64,000 nt of DNA. Source: Desulfuromonas sp. AOP6 (lineage in GTDB: Bacteria; Desulfobacterota; Desulfuromonadia; Desulfuromonadales; SZUA-540). A program made the position numbers and the translations under genes. Below, piece by piece: positions 9,552 through 16,566 of the stretch (its first letter is position 1; every line of letters starts with the position of its first letter). The notes under the pieces were generated by a model. The model was given only the letters and a program-made list of their open reading frames with translations. It was not told the DNA's origin and made no database searches. The stretch covers positions 1,268,001 to 1,332,000 of the forward strand of contig NZ_AP022810.1 in the NCBI RefSeq assembly GCF_009731355.2, given 5' to 3'.

Positions 9552-9577
9552 GCCCGGATTCTGTTCCGGGCTTTTTT
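9552..9577 (+). terminator. Rho-independent terminator
   Basis: A seven-base-pair stem (GCCCGGA 9552-9558 with TCCGGGC 9565-9571) is followed at once by six T residues. It is a second terminator behind the octaheme cytochrome and insulates it from the downstream barrel gene. Confidence 0.85.
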
Positions 9578-9717
9578 CCTGAATAGGTTGTACGTTATTA
9601 TCACCTGCGTCGAGATGGAACGATTTTTGTGTCCAATTTACAGCAAAATCCATATGTTTTTTTGATCAATTTCCTGCCAGATGGGGCAGCCCTTTCTCTT
9701 CCCTTGGATCTGATTCC

Positions 9718-10560
9718 ATGAAGTGGTCTGTTTGTCTCCTGATACTTATACTTTGGGTTGCTCTGCCTGCCTCCGGGCAGTGTTCCAGTAAAAACAGGGA
9801 ACTCTCCTGGACTCTCATGGGAGGTGGTTATTTTCCTGATGGCGGCCGTCCTGCAAGCGATTCTGTTCTTTATGGAATCAAGCTAGGCTATACTCAACCA
9901 GGGTCCACCCTTTTTCAGACTCTGGCGTTGGAAGTTGACCTCTCGCGGATGGAGATTCGCTCGGGCACTCACAGTGAGCAAGGGTACGGAGGGCGTCTGG
10001 AGGCCCTTTACGGTTTGCGGAAGCAGGGGGTCTTTCGCCCTTTTCTGGCCCTTGGGGCCGGGGTTCTCGATCCTCCTGGTTCCCCAGACGCCGATTTTGT
10101 TGTAGCTTACGGGGGAGGGGCTTTTTATCGGCTCGGCTCCTTGTTCGGCCTGCGAGCCGATGTGCGTCATCTTTTGCCCATGTCAACGGACCACTACAAT
10201 GATTTTACAGCGACCTGCGGGATCACCATCTTCTTGGGCGGTAATCAGGCCGAACAAAAGAGAATCCCGAAAGACTCGGACAAAGATGGCGTGTCCGATT
10301 CCCGGGATCGCTGCCCTGAAACGCCACGCACTATGCAGGTGGATCGCCATGGTTGCCCGGATAACCCTCCTGACTCGGATGACGACGGCGTCGCAGATTA
10401 CCTCGACCGGTGTCCCGATACTCCAGAGGGCGCTTCCGTTGATGCAGCGGGTTGTCTGAGGGACAGCGATGGTGATGGTGTCCCCGACGCGCAGGATGAA
10501 TGTCCGCAAAATCCGCCGGGCCTGCCGGTTGATGAGCGGGGCTGCGTTCGTCTCGATTGA
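9718..10560 (+). CDS. OmpA-like outer-membrane barrel with three thrombospondin type 3 repeats
   Basis: This 280-residue protein has a signal peptide (hydrophobic residues 4-19) and a beta-rich region (about 28-175) typical of an eight-stranded OmpA-type barrel. Three calcium-binding TSP3 repeats (about 186-280) follow, with motifs DSDKDGVSD, DSDDDGVAD and DSDGDGVPD. Many relatives continue into a C-terminal OmpA peptidoglycan-binding domain; this one stops directly after the third repeat, so it is shorter than the usual architecture. The next gene begins within about 45 bases. The ribosome-binding site is weak (GGAT). An outer-membrane location is inferred; the barrel is too small to be a typical porin-cytochrome conduit. 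Confidence 0.78.
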   Translation: MKWSVCLLILILWVALPASGQCSSKNRELSWTLMGGGYFPDGGRPASDSVLYGIKLGYTQPGSTLFQTLALEVDLSRMEIRSGTHSEQGYGGRLEALYGLRKQGVFRPFLALGAGVLDPPGSPDADFVVAYGGGAFYRLGSLFGLRADVRHLLPMSTDHYNDFTATCGITIFLGGNQAEQKRIPKDSDKDGVSDSRDRCPETPRTMQVDRHGCPDNPPDSDDDGVADYLDRCPDTPEGASVDAAGCLRDSDGDGVPDAQDECPQNPPGLPVDERGCVRLD

Positions 10561-10604
10561 AACGAGGCCATTATTCACCGGTAGACCTCAATAGGGATGG
10601 TTCC

Positions 10605-11411
10605 GTGCCAAAGTTGAAACGTTACCTCCTGTGGCTTACTCTCTGTGTCCCCTGGGTCATTCTGCTGGTTTCCTTTCTGTGGGGGAGAGGGCAGGTTCAC
10701 GACTTTGCGAACCGCTGCGAATCCTGTCACCTGACCTTCAAGGGGGACGGTAGGCCTGGCAAATACACAAGGAGCATCGATTTCCTATGCATGGAGTGCC
10801 ATCATGTGTCCGCTGTGTATTCCCACCCCACCGGGATGGTGCCTTCCTTCGAGGTGCCTCAGGAAATGTCGCTGGACTGGTCGGGACGCATGACCTGTGC
10901 AACCTGCCATGATCCGCATGGCGAGAATATGATGGGCGGCGGCGACCTGCTACGGACGAAATATCGGGGCCAACTTTTCTGCCAGCAGTGTCACAATTAC
11001 TCCCTGCCTGCAGAAGGGCGGCACGGAGGCACCGGCGGACGAGCCCACTTCCGAGGCGAGACCACATCTGCTCAAAGAAAATGGACCCGTCTTCTTGACT
11101 CTGTTTCCGCCGAATGTCTGGCCTGTCATGACGGCGTCATTGCTTCGGCGACCTCCTACCGGGTTGAGGGGGAAAACGAGCCGATAACCTACAGCCAGCG
11201 GAAACTTTCCCATCCCATCGGCATCGATTATCGCCGAGCGGCGATGCGGGACAGGGAGCTGCGATCCCCGGAGGCCCTGGCCCCTTACATCACCCTCTTT
11301 GAAGGAAAAATTGGCTGCGGTTCCTGCCATAATGTATTTTCCCGGGAGAAAAATCTTTTGGTGGTCAATGACAGAGGCAGCTCTCTCTGTTTTGAATGCC
11401 ATATCAAATGA
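10605..11411 (+). CDS. Membrane-anchored heptaheme c-type cytochrome
   Basis: The 268-residue product has an uncleaved-looking N-terminal hydrophobic anchor (LLWLTLCVPWVILLVSFLW) and then seven CxxCH motifs: CESCH, CMECH, CATCH, CQQCH, CLACH, CGSCH and CFECH. The arrangement resembles NapC/doubled-CxxCH-type periplasmic cytochromes, and it probably passes electrons from the inner membrane to periplasmic carriers. The GTG at 10605 is chosen because it has a partial AGGGA site and starts just before the anchor. The frame also opens at a TTG at 10557 that overlaps the preceding stop but has no ribosome-binding site. It lies between the TSP3 barrel gene and a prolyl isomerase gene on the same strand, so all three probably form an operon. 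Confidence 0.85.
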   Translation: MPKLKRYLLWLTLCVPWVILLVSFLWGRGQVHDFANRCESCHLTFKGDGRPGKYTRSIDFLCMECHHVSAVYSHPTGMVPSFEVPQEMSLDWSGRMTCATCHDPHGENMMGGGDLLRTKYRGQLFCQQCHNYSLPAEGRHGGTGGRAHFRGETTSAQRKWTRLLDSVSAECLACHDGVIASATSYRVEGENEPITYSQRKLSHPIGIDYRRAAMRDRELRSPEALAPYITLFEGKIGCGSCHNVFSREKNLLVVNDRGSSLCFECHIK

Positions 11412-11439
11412 TTCAGCCTTTATCGGATAGGAGTTGTTT

Positions 11440-12465
11440 ATGTCCTTCAGGTATTTCTTAGCGTTAAGAAGTTTGTCGCTTATCGGTTTTTTTCTGCTGC
11501 TCTCCACCCAGGATGTCATGGCCGACGAGAGTGTCGTAGCCCGGGTTGGCGGCATTCCGATTACCACATACGAGCTCAAAAGACAGGTCAGCCGCATTCT
11601 GCCCCTGAACTCCAGTTATCATGGAGGCGTATCCAGAGAAAAGCTGGAAGAAATCAAGGAAAAAGCCTTGAGGGAACTTATCGAGCAGGGGATGAAAGTC
11701 CGATATGCCCTGGATAATGAAATCACGGTATCATCGGAGGAACTGGAGGCGCGCCTTCAGCCCGTCTGGGAAAAATTTCCGACCCCCGCCTTGTTGGCCG
11801 AAGCCCTGGAGGGAGAAAGCGTGTCGGCTTTGCGAGCCTCCGTCTACAGGGGATTGATAGCCAAAAAAGCCGAAGAAATCGCGATTGCACAGCAAGTCAG
11901 TGTGCAGGAGGAAGAGGTGATGGCATTCTATCAGGCCAACAGTCATCGCTTTTTCAGGCCCCGCATGTTTCGAGCCAGCCAGATCTTTATCAAGGTGGAC
12001 CCGCGACTGACTCTGGAACAGAAGCTTCCCTTTCTGGAAAAAGCAAAAAACCTGTCAGAACGCGGCAAGTCAGGCGAGGATTTTTACAATCTGGCCTACT
12101 ACAACTCCGAAGATGATAAACGTTTTGTGGGAGGAGATCTGGGGTACTTTCATGAAGGTCAGCTTATTGCCGATATTGAAAGAGCTATCCTGCAGATGAA
12201 GCCCGGTGAAATTTCCGGCCCGGTAGAGTCGATATATGGTTACCATGTGCTCAAACTTGTCGAGATCAAGGACCCGGTACAGCTTTCCTACGAGGAAAAG
12301 AAAGACGATATTCGCCGGGACCTGGAAAGACAGAGGTATGAAACCCTTTACAGCGACTGGATAACCTCTTTGCAGGAAACCTGCAAGGTGGAAATGATCG
12401 AGGCGGTTGATGTCGCCCGCCCTGGAGTAGGGGGACAGATAGAGAAAAGCACGCATCCTTTGTGA
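11440..12465 (+). CDS. SurA-like periplasmic peptidyl-prolyl cis-trans isomerase (parvulin type)
   Basis: The 341-residue protein has a signal peptide ending near VMADES, a SurA_N-type chaperone domain (about 25-165) and a PpiC/parvulin rotamase domain (about 170-275). The latter has the family motifs RASQIFIKV, GGDLGYF and ETEAILQM-like SIERAILQMKPGE. The ATG at 11440 is preferred over an in-frame TTG at 11434 because a TAGGAG site lies six bases upstream. It probably assists folding of exported proteins. Its position 28 bases behind a multiheme cytochrome gene suggests a role in maturing the cytochromes or barrel of this cluster; parvulin genes next to secreted cytochromes are familiar in Geobacter relatives. 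Confidence 0.88.
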   Translation: MSFRYFLALRSLSLIGFFLLLSTQDVMADESVVARVGGIPITTYELKRQVSRILPLNSSYHGGVSREKLEEIKEKALRELIEQGMKVRYALDNEITVSSEELEARLQPVWEKFPTPALLAEALEGESVSALRASVYRGLIAKKAEEIAIAQQVSVQEEEVMAFYQANSHRFFRPRMFRASQIFIKVDPRLTLEQKLPFLEKAKNLSERGKSGEDFYNLAYYNSEDDKRFVGGDLGYFHEGQLIADIERAILQMKPGEISGPVESIYGYHVLKLVEIKDPVQLSYEEKKDDIRRDLERQRYETLYSDWITSLQETCKVEMIEAVDVARPGVGGQIEKSTHPL

Positions 12466-12734
12466 AAACGCCATTAATGTGGTGATATGACCATCTTTTG
12501 TGTGGAAAATGGAGGCAAACTTTTTCAAATAGTCGAAGGACTGCCATTACATCAGTGAATTCCGGTATGAAGCTGCCAGTTTTAATGGTGAAGGAATCTG
12601 GCTAATGATCATAAAGATTCAGCTATTTAAGGCAGGTCCTCTCTTTCCCGCAGAGGTTAGGCCAAAATAATGGCCAGAAAGCAGCAAGGGGCTCGTTTTT
12701 TGCTTTTTTAATGTCCGTACCATCGCACAATTCT
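12466..12734. other. Non-coding leader region upstream of the c-di-GMP riboswitch
   Basis: No gene is supported in this 269-base stretch. It should carry the promoter for the riboswitch transcript, but no clear -35/-10 or -24/-12 pair was found. Confidence 0.5.
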
Positions 12735-12827
12735 CGCCTGACCGAAAAAAGCAAAACCAGAGAGATCTGGTGACGCAAAGCCACGGATCCGATACAGGAC
12801 AGCCGGGTTGCCGAAGTGGGTACTAAA
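12735..12827 (+). ncRNA. Cyclic-di-GMP-I (GEMM) riboswitch aptamer
   Basis: The core GEMM-I features are present in order. They are the left segment GCAAAACCAG, a stem capped by a GAGA (GNRA) tetraloop within 12757-12770, the highly conserved run GACGCAAAGCC at about 12772-12782, and the 3' arm ACAGCCGGGTTGCCG at about 12799-12813. It lies 5' of a gene for a GGDEF-EAL protein and is followed by an intrinsic terminator, so ligand binding probably controls transcription elongation into that gene. The exact ends are approximate. The variant class that prefers cGAMP exists in Geobacter relatives, so ligand identity is not settled by the sequence. Confidence 0.93.
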
Positions 12828-12839
12828 CTTCCCTGGATA

Positions 12840-12891
12840 CGTTATGGAAAAGTCATAACGCCCACCTTCGGTTTCGAGGTGGGCGTTTTTT
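12840..12891 (+). terminator. Riboswitch expression platform: terminator with overlapping alternative hairpin
   Basis: An eleven-base-pair stem (12857-12867 with 12877-12887) followed by a T tract forms a strong intrinsic terminator between the aptamer and the start codon at 12938. A second hairpin, CGTTATG (12840-12846) with CATAACG (12854-12860), shares the four bases 12857-12860 with the terminator stem, so the two cannot form fully at once. This is a plausible antiterminator switch. Confidence 0.85.
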
Positions 12892-12937
12892 ATGGCTGGC
12901 GTGAGCTCGCGCATGTTCCATTCGGGAAGAGAAAGTC

Positions 12938-15900
12938 ATGAAATTGCGTTGGAAACAACTTTTTCATGTAGGTCTGGCCGTTATTATTCTGAATCTGACC
13001 CTGTTTGTGACCTCAAGGGTCATTCTCAAGGACAGCTTTCAGGTTTTGGATCAGGAATCCGCCAGGGATAGCCTGATTCATATGGGGGAAACGCTGGACG
13101 ATGAACGGCGCTTTCTTGCCACTGTTTCGAGAGACTGGGCTCATTGGGACGACGCCTATCACTTTATGCAGGAAAACAACCTGAACTTTATCACCTCCCA
13201 TCTCCGCGATACCCTTTTCAGTGAGCTCGAACTGAATCTTTTTGCCTTCATTGACCCCTCCGGGAAGATCCTCTTCGCCCGATCTTATGATTATCATGAA
13301 AATGCTGCCGTGCCTGTCGATTGGGAGGGCATTGATCATCTGGTAAAAGAGGGCCGACTTTTTAAAGATACCGTACAGGGTAGTGGCCTTTGCGGTTTTG
13401 TGCCCGTTGCCGGGAAACCCATGCTGCTGGCTGTGCAGCACGTTCTTCCCAATACCAAGGATGGCCCATCACGCGGTTTGCTGATTTTAGGGAGGAATTT
13501 TGACCGCCCTCAGGTGGAGCGGTTGGCCCACGAACGCCACATGGAACTGACGATTCTGCCAACCCGCAGTACGGCAGGGCGTGAAGACGCCATCTTTGCC
13601 GACTTGTTTGCTTCGCGCGACGGGGTGGTGGTTGCTCAAGATGACAGGGTGAATATAGGCTACCTGCCGCTGAGAGATCTTTGGGGAAAACCTTCCTTTT
13701 ATCTGCAGGCTCAGATGCCCAGAAAAATATATCAGGGCGGAACGGGAGCAATCCGCTATTTTCTGCACTGGAATTTTTTGGTTACGTTAATTTTCGGTCT
13801 GACAACCTATGGTATTTTGAGTAAATTATCCCTTGTGCGGCGAAAACGTCGCGAGGTTGAGGCCCAGTGTCATGCCTTGGTTGAGAATCTGGGACTCGGG
13901 GTTTCCCTCGTTGACGAAAACTTTACGATCCTCATGGCCAATTCCGCAGTCGCGCGTATTTTTGACAAGGACGCCGACGCTCTGGTCGGGCGTCAATGCT
14001 TCAGAGAGCTAAAACACCGAAGAAAGCCGTGCATCGATTGCCCCGGCGCTATCGCCCTTAAAAGCGGACGTTCAGCTCGGGAAGAAATTGTCGGCCATCA
14101 TGCCGACGGATCCCCCAGGGTCGTCCGAGTTCAGGCTTTCCCCATTTTTGATGGGACTGGCAGAGCTCATCGTTTCATTGAACTTGTCGAAGACATCACG
14201 GCACAGAAAGAGGCCGAGCGTGCTCTGCGGGAGTCGAACCAGCTGGCGAAAACGGTGCTGAACAGCATCCGGGATGGCGTGGCGATCATTGAGACCTCCG
14301 ATTATACTTTCACGTCGGTCAACCGGGTTTTTCTTGAAAGTGTGGGGCTTCGTGAAGAAGACGTCATCGGCCGTTCCTGTTACGAACTTCTCCCTCAGAA
14401 ACCCTTGTCTTTCAACCCCCATGATGCCTTTTGCCCCATAGAAGAGAGCGAAAAAAGTGGTTCTCATGCTCAGGCCGACTATTCCGTGACCGATGCCCAC
14501 GGCGATATCCGCCATCTTGAGGTGTTCACCTCGCCCATCAAGAATGAGGCCGGAGACGTCTCTCAGGTGGTTTGGGTGGCGCGTGATGTGTCGGAGCGTA
14601 AAAAGGCCGAGCAGGAAATCCGTCACCTCGCCTATCACGATGCTCTGACCGGACTGCCTAACCGCAGTCGTCTTGAAGAGCGCCTGGAGCAACTTTTTTC
14701 TCACGGTCAGCCCGGCAGCCAGCAGCTGGCCATGCTGTTCCTCGACCTCGACCGCTTCAAAAATATCAATGACACCTTTGGTCATGCGATGGGAGACCTG
14801 CTCCTTAAGTCGGTATCACGGCGGCTGAGAACCAGCGTAAGGGAAGGGGATATGGTCGCCAGGCTGGGTGGCGATGAATTCGTTGTTCTTCTGGTCAGAA
14901 CAAAGAACCGCCAGGAAGTAGAGACCGTCGCCCGCAAGATTCTGGAAGTCATTTCGGCGCCTTTCTATCTGGAAGGACATAAGATATACATCACGACGAG
15001 TATCGGCATTGCCCTGTGCCCTCACGATGGCCACGAGGGCGATCTTTTGAAAAAGAGCGCCGATATGGCCATGTATGCTGCCAAGGAAAAGGGACGGAAT
15101 GCCTATCACTTTTATTCCGAGCACATGGGGCAGCAGGCTCTCGAGCGGCACCACATTGAACAGGAGCTGCGCCTGGCCCTTGAAGGGGGGCAATTTTATC
15201 TGGTCTACCAGCCGCAGTTTGATTTGCGCTCTGGCCAGCTCACAGGGATCGAAGCCCTGCTACGCTGGCGGCATCCCGAACGTGGAAGTATCTCTCCTCT
15301 GCAGTTTCTGCGCACAGCGGAAGAGACCAACCTGATCCGCCCCCTGGGGGAATGGGTGCTCGAAACCGCCTGTGCACAGAACAAGGTCTGGCAGAAAGAA
15401 GGCTTTCCCTGTGTGAGGGTATCGGTCAATCTTTCGAGCCATCATTTCCGCGATCCTGACTTCAGTCGGGTCGTGCAGGAAACTCTTGCCCGCACGGGGC
15501 TGAGCCCCCAATGCCTTGGCCTGGAGTTGGCGGAAAGCGTTCTTATGGAAAATACCGAGTCTTTGGCCCGAATTCTCCAGGATTTTAAAGATATGGGCAT
15601 CCAGTTGACCGTGGACACCTTTGATACAGGCTATGCTCCCCTGCGTTATCTCAAGCACTTTCCCATTGATCGGGTGAAAATTTCCCATGGCGCGGCCGAA
15701 ACCCTGTTCGTCGGGCAGGACAAAAAGAGTCACTTCGAAGAAATGATTCGAAAGGCGCGCCAGCTCAATCTTGAAATTATTGCCGGTGGCATTGAAACCA
15801 TGGAACAGATCGATCAACTGACAACCCTTCGCTGCTTTACCATGCAGGGCTATTACCTCGAACGGCCCCTGGCCGCCCGGGATATGCCGAGGGTATTCAG

Positions 15901-15940
15901 GGGCGGTCTTTTTCAGGGGCGATTGGTTGCAAAATCCTGA
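12938..15940 (+). CDS. CHASE4-PAS-PAS-GGDEF-EAL membrane protein, predicted diguanylate cyclase with degenerate EAL
   Basis: This 1000-residue protein has a first membrane segment (about 9-28), a periplasmic CHASE4 sensor (about 50-260) and a second membrane segment (about 275-295). Two PAS domains follow (about 305-425 and 430-555; the first holds the Cys pair PCIDC). The GGDEF domain is intact (R642-L-G-G-D-E-F648). The EAL domain keeps E772-A-L and VNLS, but the metal-binding DDFGTG loop reads DTFDTG (893-898), the KID motif reads KIS, and AEGVET reads AGGIET. It therefore most likely makes c-di-GMP and uses the EAL domain for binding or regulation. A c-di-GMP-I riboswitch in its leader implies feedback control. 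Confidence 0.9.
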   Translation: MKLRWKQLFHVGLAVIILNLTLFVTSRVILKDSFQVLDQESARDSLIHMGETLDDERRFLATVSRDWAHWDDAYHFMQENNLNFITSHLRDTLFSELELNLFAFIDPSGKILFARSYDYHENAAVPVDWEGIDHLVKEGRLFKDTVQGSGLCGFVPVAGKPMLLAVQHVLPNTKDGPSRGLLILGRNFDRPQVERLAHERHMELTILPTRSTAGREDAIFADLFASRDGVVVAQDDRVNIGYLPLRDLWGKPSFYLQAQMPRKIYQGGTGAIRYFLHWNFLVTLIFGLTTYGILSKLSLVRRKRREVEAQCHALVENLGLGVSLVDENFTILMANSAVARIFDKDADALVGRQCFRELKHRRKPCIDCPGAIALKSGRSAREEIVGHHADGSPRVVRVQAFPIFDGTGRAHRFIELVEDITAQKEAERALRESNQLAKTVLNSIRDGVAIIETSDYTFTSVNRVFLESVGLREEDVIGRSCYELLPQKPLSFNPHDAFCPIEESEKSGSHAQADYSVTDAHGDIRHLEVFTSPIKNEAGDVSQVVWVARDVSERKKAEQEIRHLAYHDALTGLPNRSRLEERLEQLFSHGQPGSQQLAMLFLDLDRFKNINDTFGHAMGDLLLKSVSRRLRTSVREGDMVARLGGDEFVVLLVRTKNRQEVETVARKILEVISAPFYLEGHKIYITTSIGIALCPHDGHEGDLLKKSADMAMYAAKEKGRNAYHFYSEHMGQQALERHHIEQELRLALEGGQFYLVYQPQFDLRSGQLTGIEALLRWRHPERGSISPLQFLRTAEETNLIRPLGEWVLETACAQNKVWQKEGFPCVRVSVNLSSHHFRDPDFSRVVQETLARTGLSPQCLGLELAESVLMENTESLARILQDFKDMGIQLTVDTFDTGYAPLRYLKHFPIDRVKISHGAAETLFVGQDKKSHFEEMIRKARQLNLEIIAGGIETMEQIDQLTTLRCFTMQGYYLERPLAARDMPRVFRGGLFQGRLVAKS

Positions 15941-16040
15941 TTTCTGCTCTTGATCCTCTCCCGATTCCTGCCAAAACCCTTCTGGCAGATAAGTCTTGAA
16001 CTAATTGCAAAATATAGATATTGTGGGTCGGTCATTCTAC

Positions 16041-16061
16041 GGCAGACTCCCGGAGTTTGCC
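16041..16061. promoter_or_regulatory. Near-perfect palindrome upstream of monoheme cytochrome gene
   Basis: Ten-base arms (16041-16050 and 16052-16061) around a single central C match in nine of ten positions. It lies 71 bases before the cytochrome start and could be a regulator-binding site; no regulator is identified. Confidence 0.35.
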
Positions 16062-16131
16062 TGGGCAGATACTGACTATCTGACGATGGTGCCTGGTTTG
16101 GAGAATTAAAAACGTTGAAGGAGGAATGTTG

Positions 16132-16473
16132 ATGAAACGCGTAATGAAAATGACCGCCCTGCTTTTGGGTTTGTTGGTTTTTGTGGCCCCGGTTTTGGCC
16201 GCATCCGACGCTGGTGGCGGCCGTGGCCGCTATCTTTTCCGCAAGGACTGCCGCACCTGCCATGGATCTGAAGGGCGCGCCGTCGCTTTGACGCCCCAGA
16301 GCCGCACGGCGGACGAATGGCGTACTTTCTTTGAAGCCGAGCAACAGAAGAACCATGCCGAAGCCTGGCAGAATATCGGCGATCGCAATCTTGATAAGAT
16401 CAAAGAGTTCGTCATGCTGAACGCCTCAGATGTCTTTTCGTCCAAGGCGGCTGACTGCTGGGATCCGAAATAG
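16132..16473 (+). CDS. Small periplasmic monoheme cytochrome c
   Basis: The 113-residue product has a signal peptide (hydrophobic about 8-20, cleavage near VLAAS) and one heme motif, CRTCH, near the mature N-terminus. This is followed by a mostly helical tail ending in a lone Cys (DCWDPK). It resembles short cytochrome c family electron carriers. The ATG at 16132 is chosen over the ATG at 16126 because AAGGAGGA ends seven bases upstream of the former but abuts the latter. It is a single-gene unit closed by a strong bidirectional terminator. Confidence 0.85.
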   Translation: MKRVMKMTALLLGLLVFVAPVLAASDAGGGRGRYLFRKDCRTCHGSEGRAVALTPQSRTADEWRTFFEAEQQKNHAEAWQNIGDRNLDKIKEFVMLNASDVFSSKAADCWDPK

Positions 16474-16500
16474 GTCAATTTTAGCCAACAAGAAAGCATT

Positions 16501-16540
16501 ACCAAAAAAGCCGCCCCTATCAGAGGGCGGCTTTTTTGGT
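16501..16540. terminator. Bidirectional terminator between convergent genes
   Basis: A sixteen-base-pair inverted repeat (16501-16516 with 16525-16540) with A and T runs on its outer sides ends both the plus-strand cytochrome and the minus-strand DUF748 gene. Confidence 0.9.
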
Positions 16541-16566
16541 TTCACTGACCCATTCTGGGGACAGTA

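Noticed and set aside
12708-12914. A minus-strand open frame overlapping the riboswitch
   Set aside because: Its codons coincide with the conserved aptamer and terminator on the other strand, so the RNA explains the sequence.
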